Origin: Harmonia axyridis
Lineage: Eukaryota; Arthropoda; Insecta; Coleoptera; Coccinellidae
Direction: 5' to 3'
Assembly (NCBI RefSeq): GCF_914767665.1
Contig: NC_059503.1
Coordinates: 20,708,001 to 20,772,000, forward strand
Length of the DNA stretch: 64,000 bases
Numbering within the stretch: the stretch's first letter is position 1; each line of letters opens with the position of its first letter. The position numbers and the translations under genes are program-made. The notes beneath the pieces are model-generated. The model did not search any database, was not told the DNA's origin, and worked only from the letters and a program-made list of their open reading frames with translations. This document shows positions 33,131-46,790 of the stretch, in pieces.

Positions 33131-33474
33131 TTCGGTTTAATTTGAACTGTCCTCTCTGCTGATTGGAACTACCCTTTATCGAATATAGACCTCCCTTCTC
33201 TCGGTTTGACCACACCCTTAGGGGAAGGTACTATACCCTAGTCCAATAAGGGCTTTTGCCGTATCGCCCCCAAAGATCTTCGCGGATTCCTGGAAATCGA
33301 ATATTCTAGAAGGACTAGAACCTGAGAAAAAGATGTAACACATCTGGTACAACCGTCTTGTTCTAGAACTTTCCCAACCCCAGTAAATCTCTTAAGTTTT
33401 ACAACCGACATGACACATTCTTCGACACCCCGAAGAACTACACATCCTTTTTACATTATGTACAATAAAAATTC

Positions 33475-33574
33475 GTTCCCTGTAAATTCATTGAATTTGT
33501 CATGCCCTTGGCACTTGAAGAGACTAATAGGTCTCCAAGCATCCGGTTGACCATCTCAATTATTTACAGGGAAC
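33475..33574. repeat. Perfect 13-bp inverted repeat bounding 100 bp
   Basis: GTTCCCTGTAAAT at 33475-33487 and its exact complement at 33562-33574 enclose 74 bp. It may be the ends of a small element or a transcript hairpin. Confidence 0.6.
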
Positions 33575-34257
33575 AATAAACTGGATCCTACATATATAAA
33601 TATAAAATAATGATGAAATTAATTTCACAGCATTCAGACAATTTTTCATAAATGAAATGAATTTCATATATTAACACACACACACGTTAAAACCATTGTT
33701 TACGTAAAATAATAATGTTCTGGCCCGAATACATATTCAAATCTCATTAGAGGATGAGGTGGTAATGGCGGATAGAGGGCGCTTTTGGATCGGCATTACG
33801 GCCATAAGCGAAATATCAAATAATGACTGGCCCGTGAAAATTTTTCAAAGGAATGCATATTTTTCATTTACTGTTTTCCCATTATCCAGAAACCTTTTGT
33901 GCATTCAAGTCTCGTTAAGTAGCGCAAAATATGTTTTATGTATGTGTATGGAGTTGCATATACGCTGAAATTGAATTTACTTCGTTCATGTTCGGCCTGT
34001 CACGACGGTCCTTTTTTGTAAGAAACTCATTTTATAATGTTTGTAGATGGAAACGAGAATAATTCAATTTTCTTCAAAGCGACTCCTCGTGAGCGTAAGA
34101 TCAAAGCGAACCAAAAGTAGGGTTATGTTTCAGGTACACACACACATAAGAGATGGAAAACAGATACGGAGTAGACAATGTTGCGGCTTCTTATACATAT
34201 CAGAATGAAGAGTCTCATCAAATTCTTGAAAAAATAAGTTTGTGATGCATAAATAAA

Positions 34258-35190
34258 GGTTCTTTTTTTTAGAGCTATAGAACTTTAAATTGCAATAAAA
34301 CAACGATGGATTATTCGATTGACATGAATTTTGTTTATTCACAAGATACTCTTGTGGAATTACATTTTAAATATGATTTCTGGCATATGACCGCCACGGC
34401 GGGCTAGGATGTAGTCCAATCTGGACGTCCAATTTTCGATGACTTCTTCCAACATTTGTGGCCGCATATCAGCCAAATGGTCAAGGGTTTGTGGCTTATC
34501 CGCATAGACCAATGACTTTACAAAGCCCCACAGAAAGTAGTCTAGCGGTGTTAAACCACAAAATCTAAGAGGCCAATTCACAGGTCCAAAACGTGAAATT
34601 AGGCGGTCACCAAACGTGTCTTTCAATAAATCGATTGTGGCACGAGATGTGTGACATGTTGCGCCGTCTTGTTGGAACCACAGCTCCTGGACATCATGGT
34701 TGTTCAATTCAGGAATGAAAAAGTTAGTAATCATGGCTATATACCGATCACCATTGAATGTAACGTTCTGGCCATCATTGTTTTTGAAGAAGTACGGACC
34801 AATGATTCCACCAGCCCATAAAGCGCACCAAACAGTCAGTTTTTCTGGATGTAACGGTGTTTCGACATACACTTGAGGATTAGCTTCACTCCAAATGCGG
34901 CAGTTTTGTTTGTTGACGTAGCCATTCAACCAGAAGTGCCGTTCATCGCTAAACGATAAAATGGACGTAGTGCGCGATACGTATTTCGCACAGAACCATT
35001 ATTTTCGAAATAAAATTGCACTATTTGCAAGCGTTGTTCAGGCGTGAGTCTATTCATGATGAATTGCCAAAACTGAGAATAAATCACTTGACAGCTGTTG
35101 AATCGGTCGCTATCTTGAACAGTAATGCCAACTTAAAGAGGACCTTAACTTTTTTTCGAGGTATATGATTTCCTCGAAAAAAAAACACCC
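34258..35190 (-). mobile_element. DD41D (rosa-like) Tc1/mariner element, internally deleted, copy 1
   Basis: The ends carry GGGTGTTTTTTT-type inverted repeats continuing into CTATAGAACTTTAAATTGC or ACTTAAAGTTGGC-like sequence. The minus-strand frame begins with MNRLTPEQRLQIVQFY at 35057, then YRALRPF, and then jumps to FSDERHFWLNGYVNK, so about 120 residues between the DNA-binding domain and the first catalytic Asp are missing. The second Asp is in FQQDGATCH and the third in TPLDYFLW, 41 residues apart, which is the DD41D signature of the rosa family. A small deletion also removes residues in the DHL-ADMRPQ region. It cannot make functional transposase. Confidence 0.92.
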
Positions 35191-35347
35191 TATATGTCAC
35201 CCATTCGAAGAATGATTTCTTCTCAATTTGATTCCTCGATTTTTTGCAATCAGAATTCATATAAGGTTTTCTCGAGCTAGTCGGTATAGCAACATAGTTT
35301 TGTGCCAAATTAAAAGCAACAGTTTTTGAGAAATGCTCTGGTTAGTT

Positions 35348-36170
35348 TATAGTATATTATTCAACGAGCGGTAATGTAGGTCATAACTCACGAAGATGAT
35401 GTTTGCAGCACGAGCCGCAGGCGAGTGCTGTAATTCATCAAGTGAGTTATGACCATTACCGCAAGTTGAATACTATACTTTATCTACGACTATATCAATA
35501 AATACTAAGAAAAAAATACAGACTTAGAATAAAGACAGAAGGAACGAGAAATAAACATAATGTGCTCGATACCGTACAAGAGAGATGGAAACTCAGTGCC
35601 ACCAATCACAATCGAACTAGCTTCGGCTAGCTCGAATCCAGTACAGAGTACAGACATAGAAATTTATTGAAAAACCTTAATAATTGCCTATAAAAATGCA
35701 TTAAAATATACCAAAAAATATTCCCTGTAAACGATGACTTAATGATCTTACTGCTACACCCATCTTGAAAATTTTTTCAAACTCCTTTATATTTTTTCGG
35801 GCAATTAATTCTGTATGGTAACATTAGCTGTTTGTCTTTTGGAAATGTATACCTTTATAATATTTCATCTTCACTATCTGAATTAATCGTTTTCAGCAAA
35901 ACATTCACAATAATTAGATATCAACTTAATTTGAAAACGTCAAAAGTGACATTCCCTCGGACATTCCTCCCCTCAATAACAATAATGGAATGTTCTCTTT
36001 CGGCCAATCGAATAAAAGCAGAGAAGTATAGAAGCACAGATCCATATTTTCCGATTTATAATAGTGAGTTATAGTAGTGAGTTATTATAAATCACGCTGT
36101 TTGAATAGATACTATTAATTGCTCAAAAGCAGTTGAATAATGAGTATATAATTCAATAGGAGTAGATAAA
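35348..36170 (+). repeat. 0.9-kb dispersed repeat, copy 2
   Basis: Near-identical partner of 374-1282, lacking the double palindrome. The equivalent junction, ATGTATACC-TT-TATAATATTTC, is at about 35845-35862. It keeps the terminal hairpin at about 35348-35478. Confidence 0.85.
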
Positions 36171-39044
36171 GTTATATTTTTGGTATCTATACATTCTATA
36201 GGTTCATTATTGGAAATAATAGTACAAACTAGCATATCAAAAGGAATTACTCAAGTTGCTTATGTACTCCCAAGGGGCAAAGCTCAGCCATGACCACATT
36301 AGGAAGATGCTCTCTAATGGATGGCCCTCAAGAGATATTCTAGGTTTCTCGAAGTGTGAGACCTCTGAACGATAATAAATCCATCGGATGAAACTCTACC
36401 CAGAGCATTGCAAACCTAAGAGATTTTCTATCCAATTGATTTATAGGAGATTCTGGAATTCGGATTAGGGAAATTTATAGAAAGGCCGACAATTGTGGCA
36501 AGGGTTCTGAAATCCCTATTATGTTGAATTGTGTTCATTATAAGGTTGTGTTATAAAATAATAGATGCCGCATAAAAGGGTATTATAAGCTTTTTAAATA
36601 ATACTGCTACATTTACATATTTATGTGATTTTGGTTTTTGTTCTCCCTATATAATTAGAGCACTGTATTTCTCCTTCTTGAAATTATATTCGTTGCCCAG
36701 AAATTTAGGAATTGTGTATACAACTAGTTTGTCACTAGCATGAAACCATTGAGGGTATTTATATTCAGATAGTAGGTAAAATTATTTGAAAAATTCTTGG
36801 GACACACATTCAAATAGATCTTTTTAGTCGAGAATGATGGAAGTAGTGAAGTGCATTGTAGTAAAAAAACGATTTATGTATGAAAGTCCTCAGAATTGAT
36901 AATACCACATTGAATTGATCGAGTAATATAATACAATAAATATTTTTTCAATTATATTAAGAGGGTCGTTATTATAGTGAAGTAAAATATTATTTCAATA
37001 ATATTTAAGGCATAAGGGATACATTTTTTAGCAATATTATGCAATACAAGATCAAGAAATTAATTTTATATTCGAAATGATGTGAATAATATATTAGTGT
37101 TTCAAATTTCTGTTTAAATTTTTTCAGAATGTATGCACAATGCACACTTTGAAAAACATATTTCGAGAACTATTTTCATTTCAGGGTTTATCATGTTTTC
37201 CTACATGTTATATCATCCCCACTCAACATGAAAAAGTCTTGATTATAAATATTTTGCCGAGGGGCTAAATTATTAGAGGTAGTATCTTTTATTGCCACAC
37301 GAATACCTATTATTGATTTTATGATTTCACTTGAATACCTAGTGTTTGAAATTTTTCTTTAAATTTGGTTTTTCAGGTTCATGACTCATTACTAGGATAC
37401 TCAAGTTGGAGAATTAATAAAATAACATATTAATTTTTGTACCGAATTTCCTGCTAAAAGCTCTCACAATTATTAAGAATAGCTCTGACAGGTGTCTATC
37501 AGAAAGATGATTATTGGTTATTATTATTATTGATTCTACAAATCACCAAAGGTGAAAGTGAAGAGTGAAAATTTCAGGGGGTTTATATTCTATCTTCGAA
37601 AATATTGGACTTAAATAGAACAGGAGCAAAAATGCTGGTTCGCACATTGCACTGAGGAAATATAATAAATAACAGTCGAAGTCGAGGAAATGTTTTCATG
37701 GAAACTAAGATTTATATAACAATAAACAATCGAACAGTCGATTCGGGTGAACATATTGGATGTTGCGAACGAAATATTGCGCTGGCATCATTCCAACGAA
37801 GTTTTATACTCAGCTTATGCTTTACGATAGCAACAGCATCATAAATAGTTACCCAATGAACAATATTTTCAATTTCAAATGAATCGAGTATATCGGTCTT
37901 AACATTTCATCGATTCGAATTGAATATGCTATTCTACACCAGTTTTGTTCTCATCAACTCCAATTAAATAACAAGAGAATTTTATATAATTCAGAAAATT
38001 ACAGAATTCATATTTCGTTTTTTATTTCAACAATGATTCTTTATAATAAGTCAAGGAAAAAAAATCCTGATATATTTGCAGTTTACACACAACACAAAAA
38101 TCGAATAAAATTTGTCCGTCCATCAGAACTTTTCTGGAAAACTATAGAAGTTATATTTTTTGTGATGCTTCTAACTTCAGAACACGATTTATGAATTTTG
38201 AAGCAAAAGGTCAAGAAATCAAATTTTCAAAAGTTGACTACACATAATCACGAATTCGAAACATATATGTTGCAATTCAAAATTTTTAATCGAAAGTTCG
38301 ATATTCAATGGGATAGAAGTTATGAAAATAATTTTCTGTAGGCTTATGAATATCATCGATACATCTCATTTTCACAATCGATCTATAGCCGTGTGAAGTT
38401 AAAGCTTCAAATTGATATAGAAAATATAGTTTGAGTTTTTTCGAGATTTTTTCATCATAAAAACAAGTTTCTCCTCCTCCTTGGTTTTTTTTTTGTTGTT
38501 GTTTTTTCTCTGTAGTATAGGAAAAAATCTTTTTTGAGAAAGAAGAATAGTTCATCATGAGTAATGGTAGGTTATGGCAGTATACAAGCTATTTGCTTAG
38601 ACTGCTAAACCTGCTTATTCTTGTATTTATTTCGATATGTATGTATTTTTGGATGAATTGAATTTGAGTAGGGTGTGAGATAGTTCATCACAGGGAAATA
38701 TGCACTTTTTTTCTACATTTATTCTATAATGAAACGTTTTGAATATTCCATTTGGACGAGTGAAGGAACTCCTATTTGAATGACAACATTTTTAGAGATT
38801 TGAAATTGATAAGTAATTGTAGACGTAGGTACATATATCCAGGTCAAATTTTCATTGTGGCGGTATTCACGAATCTAATTATAATTGTAATGCCCCTTAA
38901 AAGAGCTCATTCTACACAATGAGCTAAATTAACACTAGAAAAAAATATTCATATGGATTGTTCCTATCACCTTTATTGAATATTAATCTTCTGAATGTAT
39001 TTGTTTGAATCATATTCTTACTTGTTTCTATTTCTTTATTTATT
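36171..39044. other. AT-rich intergenic DNA, nothing recognised
   Basis: Short open frames and A/T runs only. No conserved coding block, RNA gene or repeat boundary was supported. Confidence 0.5.
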
Positions 39045-39110
39045 TCCCCTCTGGCGCTCCTGCGATGACCAAACTCTGTACGGTGTACGAAGTTGTACAT
39101 TTACTTCAAC
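39045..39110 (-). repeat. Interspersed repeat family B, partial inverted copy
   Basis: Reverse complement of the GTACAACTTCGT...GTACAGAGTTTGGTCATCG...GGAGCGCC block seen in plus orientation at 8908 and 59728. Confidence 0.5.
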
Positions 39111-42100
39111 TTTTTTTTTTTCGAAACAAATAATTCACAAAATTCAGTTTTACCTCTTTTGTAATAGTTTCTGTAGGTTTTTCATGTGGGAATATGTTAA
39201 AATATACGAGTTTTTAATTTTATTTCCATAGTCTTAAATAACACATAACATAAAACGTTCAATATTTTCATTCCAAACATTGTTTCTGAAAAATATGATA
39301 TAATTCAAGTTGTCGATTAACAATCGATTTTTCTTACTTATGGAATGGGTCGGAAGAAATGTGGTCGAAATAGGTGAATTCGTGGAAAATACCCGAAGCA
39401 ATTGAATTTTTCTCCAGGAAAACTTATTCATCAAACTCTGTATGTGAAGCATGAACACTTTTTCCCATTGGAGGGAAGAAATCTCGATGTCATTTATCTT
39501 CATCTCACTTTGGGATCGGATAAGAAGTTTTTATGGATTTTCTCATCAGATTAGGGCAATTTACTCTGCACGTGAGAGAACACCTGAGCATCAATACTCA
39601 AAACGTTTTAATCACAATTAATAGTTTCAAAGATCCATTAGGTGAATATCATTTCGCGACTAATCTTTCAGAAATTTAGGTTTTCTTGATCGAAGCGTCT
39701 CCATGATTTTATCTTTCACTTATTGTCAATAGTCAAAGAGATTGAGCAAGTTTAAGTTTTCTCATGAAAAATTTTTCTGTGCCACCGGAGTTTTGTCGAT
39801 TAGTATTATATAGAAAAGAAGTAAAATAATACTGAAGATTTCCGAACAACACATTTTGAATTTGAATGTAGATTTGATCAATGAAACAATTCAAGAAATT
39901 ATGTTCGAAACGTAAAATTCTATTCACATCCAATAACTTGTAAATTGAATAGAGAGCTCTTTTGAGCTTGTTCAAATTTATATTCAAATTATCAGTATTT
40001 TGGAACAATTTTTTTCAGGAAAAAGCATGTAGAAATAAGCTGCGAATGAGTGATACCTAATATGAGGTCTGTCCAATTAGGTGCAGTAAGTGCGTACGAA
40101 TGTAAACAGAAATACTCATCAATATACACATTTTTTATAAATCAAAATAAAAACTAGGAGGGAAAACTAGCATACCTGATATAAATGATTTGCAATGAAT
40201 TTTTATATTACCTAATGAACAACTTGTTTTAAGGTGTCCTGATAATTCATTTAAAACAATAACAGATATATCAGAGTAATATTCAAGGTCTAGCTGAGAT
40301 TTCTGGTTCGTTTAAATTTTGGAGGAATATACAGGGTTAGTCTTGAAGGTGCACATTGAATTAATCTATAGATTCCTCTCATCAAATTAAACATTTTTTT
40401 CATTTATCATTTTGACAGATTCAGCTGCGGTCAAAAGTACCAAATAAGCCATTTAATTGTCTTCCCATGGGCTGATGCTCTTCTGTTCTTTCAATATTTA
40501 CACTACCGAGATAACTGAACTCAATCATTGTGAATATAGAAGTTCTATGAATAAATTACTTATTTGAATGAATGTTGCCAGATCTACGAATAATGAGGTA
40601 GAATTTAGAGTAGATCACATTTTGCATATTATTATAAACTTAGGGGTGGTGAACTCGCTCAAAGTATTGTGATCATGATTAATCTAACAAGCCAGCCCCA
40701 ATATTAAGATTTGCCTCAACGTAAAATAATACAGAATATCTCAATTTTCATTGAGGAACAGAAAGATAAAGTATTCGAAAATGAAATGACTTTTCTGATA
40801 AATGCCTAAAATTATTGTTCTGAATCAAGTGGGAGAACGCTTACATTTTGTGAAGACATACCTATTCCTATTACTATTTAAAATCATAAATCTATAGCAG
40901 TCGTCAACAAAATCATATTTTGCAAGTCCCACGTAAGGAAGTAAATTATTTCTCTAATTCTGTGGTTATTCCGTTCATTCTTCCACATCTTGTAGAACAA
41001 AATCGTGCGAGAATATATCAGAAACGCACAGTTTTCATGGTTATATTTTATTATTGTATGTTGGTACTCCGAACTTTCCGCCACGGCTTTATCTGTCAAT
41101 TCATCAATTTGCCTTAAAGAAATCAGTTCTGCCAACCAACATTTTTCAATGCAAAAATCACTAAATGATATTTATGGAAATATTTCATTGATTTCAATAA
41201 AAATGCAATGAATTAGAGAAAATAATGTATAATACTCGTACAGAAAGCTCATTCTACCACTCGTTCTTTCAAAAACTAGCCACTTCGTGGCTCGTTTTTG
41301 AATTTTGAACTCGTGGAAGAATATGAATGCCTTCTGCACTTGTATTATAAATAACTATTATGACGTTGATTATAATACAGAAAGAGTTCGGCAACAGGCT
41401 TTAGCAATGTTCAAGGCATATCCTGATTCAATGGTGAATCCATAATAAAGGTGTTATTTGTTGAATACTTCATTGACTTTTTATCCCTCGAAACGATTTT
41501 TTTTATGATTGAGTGGCTTTTGATTATATCCAATTGCTTTCTTTAGGCTAATTTCACAAAGTTTTATGGATAGGCGTGGCTATAACACTTATATGAAAAA
41601 AATAGAGTAAGGAGAGGTATATGTCTCTTAGATAAAAAAAACTTCACACTCAAATTTATATCATTCAAAAGGATCATGTTGAAGCTGCAAAAAAAAAACC
41701 ACTAACATAAACAGCCTGTATGATTTCAGCAAAAAAAATTGTAAATAAAAAAGTATGCAATTTCTTGGGAGAAATCTATGGTTAAATTTAATAAACAACT
41801 TTGAAACTTACACTGTATATTGAGTACCTAAAGCAACCCATGAAAGCCACGTCTCCCTTTTTTTCGATTTGGGCCAAATTGAAGAACAGGTGTTTGCAGA
41901 TGGAAAACATTTTCATGGGCGCGTTTGCTTCAGTGGAATAAAGCGTCAACAAATTTCCCCATAAACTTCGTTGCAGAGAACGAATAAGTTCGAAACTCAT
42001 CTAAGGCGAGCTCCTCCATTCGGTATATCAAGATAGGCAACCTTCACTTATTAAATTTTCGCGAGAATCAAGAGCTCGAACTTCTGGTAGTATTTCTTCC

Positions 42101-42410
42101 GCACAAATCATAACAAGGCCTCTGGGCAAATGCGTTGAACCAGGGAAACTTTCAACGCGTAATTTGAGACAGGAAAGTCATTAAAGTAGCTCTCCCATTG
42201 AAATGTGTGCAGTGAGATGTCTTGAAAGATCTTGACGTAACGTCAGGAAAATTATATAGAAGTACAAGGAAAGAAAAATTTGAATATTTAGAGGAAGATA
42301 ATTAATTTCAAATTGATATCGCAAATTTCAGATCTGGATTCTAGAATAAATTGGAGCATCTATTACACTTCTATCAAAACGATTTTATGAAAGTTTCGTT
42401 AGTAAACTTT
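39111..42410. other. No gene recognised; slightly GC-richer patch at 41790-42200
   Basis: Most of this is AT-rich. The patch at 41790-42200 has a 70-codon minus-strand frame and a possible donor, but no family resemblance and no partner exons, so it is not called a gene. Confidence 0.4.
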
Positions 42411-43173
42411 ACAGGGTGATTCACCCCGATGACCTATTAGTCATTTATGAAAAGCTAATCATAATTTTGAGCTGAAAATTTGCATATTGGGGATTGAGAC
42501 ACCCCCTATCTTCTCTTTCCTCCCTTAAATATTTTCAGACCTCTACAACTTCCGGTTATACCGGACACAGACTATCACTTTCTTACTTCAATTGGCACAC
42601 CCAGTAGATCATTGCATCATTAGATAGCTCATTTCATGACAATTTCAGAAATATGCCATAATTTGAGTAGAAACTCAACTGGGATTCTTATGAAAAAAAA
42701 TGGTGGCGACGAGATCTCACATTTTTTTTTAGATATTTCTGTGGAAAAAGTTTTTCGACAAAAACCTAGACTATTTGTGGTCTAAACAAAAAATGTACAA
42801 GGTGTTTATGAGAAGAAAAAATTAGGACCTATATTTTTCATTCCTTTAGTTGATTCTGCATATAAAAAGAAAAAGGGTTCAATTAAGAAAACCCTATACC
42901 AAAAATGAAAACTTTAAGGGTTATCGCGGTAGAACTTGAAATAAGGAAAAATCGCAATTTCTAACTGAGTAGAGTAGTCGGAAATTCGATGTATCGATAA
43001 CTAAATTTGATAACGATAAATCTTAAAGTAGTCATTTTAGGTATAAGGTTAACCTCCCTTTTTATACGTATGACTGAAAGAATAAAAAATATAGGTTTCA
43101 ATTTGGAAATCTATAGTTTTGATGAATTTGTGTTGTCCAAGTTCATAAGGATTTCATAAACAACCTGTACATT
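42411..43173. repeat. Possible ACAGGGTG-type DNA element remnant
   Basis: The left edge reads TTTACAGGGTGATTCACC, typical of insect ACAGGGTG-ended MITEs. A candidate right edge with ACAACCTGTACA lies near 43173. The inverted repeats match poorly, so boundaries are tentative. Confidence 0.3.
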
Positions 43174-43575
43174 CTTGTTCCAAATCGTAAACAATCTTAT
43201 AATACTACATATTGGCAGAATCGAGAAGGACAAAGGTGTTCTTTCGAAAAAAACTTTTTTGCAGAAATATTAAAAAAAATGTGAGTGTAAGGAAAAAGAG
43301 ATGAATTATGCATGAAGCTCGAAATTTTATTTCGACTGAATCAATAAATTATCAAGAAAAATTCATTTGTATTCAAAAGACAAAGCATATTTTATTCTAA
43401 AGAGTTTTCCAATAGAAGTGATACAATTTGAAACGGTCATAATGCCAACAATGTGTATTATTTTTATTATTTTCTGATGTCATTTGTGTTCAATTGTTTT
43501 TCAATTATTTCATTTAAATCCGTGCTCATTTGTGAATACTGATGGAAAAATATTTCATTTCTGAATGTTGTTGAA

Positions 43576-43680
43576 GTGTGTATCCTTCCATGATCAAATT
43601 GCATAACCTACTAAACTGAAATGACATAAGAACTTTCAAAAATAATACACAGTGTTGCCATTATAACCATTTTAAATTGA
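43576..43680 (+). repeat. Interspersed repeat family C, copy 2
   Basis: Shares TCCTTCCATGATCAAA...AATGACATAAGA with 23215-23290 and ACACAGTGTTGCCATTATAACC with 60880-60910. Confidence 0.55.
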
Positions 43681-44250
43681 ATCATTTCTATTGAAAAAGC
43701 TTATATTTTCGAATTCACTCATTTTCAACCATAAACTTCAAGGAGGGTTATTTTTGAGTATCCAACGATTTTCAAGGTGAGCTATTGAAAATAATAAACC
43801 GAAATGTCTGCCTCTATTCGTAGAAGTCCATCGATCATCGTTTAGTGATAAATTTGGGAACTGTCAATGAAATATTCATGTCAAGCTTTCAGGTTCAACG
43901 GGCACAATAGTGGCCGTCAGAACGCTTAGTCAGTCAATAGTCTGCACTTACGAAAATGAAAGAGAGGAAGTGATTACCGCCAATGGGTGTGCTGGAATTC
44001 AGGAATTCTGAACGTGAAAATGTACTCTGCAAAGGCACGTCTAATTCACATTCTAGAATAAAGGAAGAAATGCCACGAAAACTGCTTCCACTCATATTCG
44101 TACTAGGAGTTCCTTTTAGGAGTCACATACGGCTTCTTTTAAAATATTGAATAAATCATTATGTTTTTTCCTCGGTTCTTCATTTGACAACTCTAATTGT
44201 TTCTGATTCTCCGTGAAATGAACTGATAGTCCATAAAGCTAATCTTTCTG

Positions 44251-44999
44251 TGCGGAATACGTATCGCGCACTACGTCCATTTTAGCGATGAAGCGCACTT
44301 CTCGTTGAATGGCTACGTCAACAAACAAAACTGCCGCATTTGGAGTGAAGCTAATCCTCGAGTGTATGTCGAAACACCGTTACATCCAGAAAAACTGACT
44401 GTTTGGTGCGCTTTATGGGCTGGTGGAATCATTGGTCCGTACTTCTTCAAAAACGATGATGGCCAGAACGTTACATTCAATGGTGATCGGTATAGAGCCA
44501 TGATTACTAACTTTTTCATTCCTGAATTGAACAACCATGATGTCCAGGAGCTGTGGTTCCAACAAGACGGCGCAACATGTCACACATCTCGTGCCACAAT
44601 CGATTAATTGAAAGACACGTTTGGTGACCGCCTAATTTCACGTTTTGGACCTGTGAATTGGCCTCCAAGATCTTGTGATTTAACACCGCTAGATTACTTT
44701 CTGAGGGGCTATGTAAAGTCATTGGTCTATGCGGATAAGCCACAAACCTTTGACCATTTGGAAGACAACATTCGCCGTGTTATTGGCGATATATGGTCAC
44801 AAATGTTGGAAAAAGTCATCGAAAATTGGACGTCCAGATTGGACTACATCCGAGCCAGCCGTGGCGGTCATATGCCAGAAATCATATTCAAAATGTAATG
44901 CCACAAGATTATCTTGCGGATAAATAAAATTCATGTCATCGAATAATCCATCGTTGTTTTATTGCAATTTAAAGTTCTATAGCTCTAAAAAAAACACCC
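44251..44999 (+). mobile_element. DD41D (rosa-like) element, 5'-truncated, copy 2
   Basis: The 5' end is missing; similarity starts near TCTGTGCGGAATACG. YRALRPF is fused to HFSDEAHFSLNGYVNK, the same internal deletion region as in copy 1. The frame runs NQQ-type residues through FQQDGATCHTSRATID, then an in-frame TAA at about 44605, then LKDTFGDRLISRFG...TPLDYF to K-M and TAA at 44898. The right inverted repeat CTCTAAAAAAAACACCC ends at about 44999. Inactive: truncated, deleted and stopped. Confidence 0.92.
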
Positions 45000-46000
45000 C
45001 TTACTTTATCTTTTTGAATTGTTCTTCTTCATGGTGCATGCATCTGGAAATATAGATTCAAGAATCTTATTATGTATATTAATCATTCAAGGGTAATTCA
45101 CTGAAAGAGAAAATGGATAAATATTTGATCGCTCCAGAGAACAATCGGTTTCAAACATAGGAAGAACATAATCTTGTTTGTGATATCAAATAGCAGTGTT
45201 GCAATGTATGAGGTTGTATTTCAAACGATTACAAAATGAGTAATAGATAAGATAACATCTCCTTGTATTCTACCCACCGGAATATGATGATTCTTATATC
45301 AGGAAGCGTTTCTAAGAATTCACTTTCGATCTCAGACAGCTAGATAGCCGATTCTCATCGAGGAATATTCAGATCATTGACACATGTGATATTGTGTGAA
45401 TGTCTAAAAATAAATCAACTCATTTTTCTAGACGTACGTTGGTAACTGAGAGATGAATTACAGTTGTTGTGGAATCATTCTTTGAATTAGACATTTTAGT
45501 TTTTGATATTTCACCAAACTTTGGTAATCACTCAATTTTATTTTTTCTATTTTGATTTTTGCAATAAACATGGAAATGGTAACATTTTTGAGTAGAGAAT
45601 GAATTGACCTTTCAAACGATGTATCACAATCACATACTACCCGTTTGAAAAATCGGGAAATCAAAGGTAGGGTTCTCATTTTTGCGAAGAAGAATGACAA
45701 TTTAAAATTTAAATTTGACATTTTTCGAAATTTACCAAGGTATTAAGTTTATTCCATTTGGCTTTTCCACACTGTATACCTATGTACAGTATTGAGTATG
45801 TAGCCTCCAAAGATGCATTTGTCGCATGATTGGACGAGCCTTCAACAACTTATGACTTCTCTTCGGTGCTTTCCACATTTCTTTTGCTATTCTCATTGAA
45901 TTTTTTTATGATTCTGATAAAAATCAGATTAGAGATCCGAATCCACCTCGAAAATTTCTAGAGTCTAGACTAGGTCTTTTCGCTCGAGAGCTAAAACGAT
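45000..46000. other. No gene recognised
   Basis: AT-rich spacer between the DD41D copy and the hAT-like element. No supported feature was found. Confidence 0.45.
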
Positions 46001-46790
46001 CAGGGCCGGCGTTAAGGGTGAAACAGTGAAGCGACTCTTTCAGGCGCCTCTTTTTGAAGGGCGGCAATTTAGCCCAGTTTGTGGCCGCCCTTTCATATTT
46101 CTGAAAAAATATAGTCTTGATTCTTAAAAACCACTTGAGGTTGGTCCGCCTTGCTGCGTTTATCAACATTCCCTGCAATAAAAATCTCCAAACCGTCTTC
46201 ACAAAGCCGCCTGTTCAATAAATAACACATTGCAACCCAACCAATATAAGCAGCATTGCCTATCAGCCTAATCGAATGAGGGATGGAATGTATTTCACAA
46301 AGACGAAAAACAACACTTCAAATTACGTGGAAGTTCTTTACAAATTCAACATATGGAAAGTTCCCACGATTGTGCATTCGAATAGTTAAAATGCTAAATG
46401 TTTGTTAAAGATCCCATTTAATTTTCGAAGCTTTGCATGCCTTACCGCCCTTTGTATCTTGTGGCGTGATAGGTAATCTTTCATCGATCGTACGCAGTGT
46501 CTTGTGAATGTGAGATTCAGATATATTACTTACGCATTGTTCATCGGCGTCGAAGAAATACAGGAATTTATTGTAGGTGAAAGTGTCCGAAAAAAAAAAA
46601 GAAACCCAGTGAAAATGACTTCAGAAAGAAACGATTAGCAAAAACGCTAGAGAAATCAAAAATGGCGAATTATCATCAGGGCAGGTGATTTTTTTTTTGT
46701 TAGGGGGGGTGTTTGTTTATTGATACTTTTTCAGCAGGGGCGCCAAAAAATTCTTTGGTTCAGGCGCCAAATTTGCGCGCGCTGGCCCTG
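46001..46790. mobile_element. hAT-like non-autonomous element with CAGGGCCGGC ends
   Basis: The left end CAGGGCCGGCGTTAAGG and the right end (complement CAGGGCCAGCGCGCGCAAAT) form short inverted repeats of the kind found on hAT elements. GCGCCTCT/GGCGCC blocks lie inside both ends. No transposase motif was found. An 8-bp target duplication could not be seen at the edges. Both ends are flanked by GAT/ATC, which may extend the inverted repeat. Confidence 0.5.

Noticed and set aside
32805..33341. Solo LTR bounded by TGTAAT and GTAACA
   Set aside because: TG/CA ends are present, but flanking bases do not match as a target duplication and no primer-binding site or internal region was found, so only the hexamer array is reported.
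41790..42005. Minus-strand 70-codon frame with a possible donor, considered as an exon
   Set aside because: No homology, no acceptor-defined start and no partner exons.
46440..46560. Minus-strand stretch reading FLYFFDADEQC before a GTAAGT donor
   Set aside because: It lies inside the hAT-like element, lacks an acceptor and cannot be joined to Mcc or any other frame.
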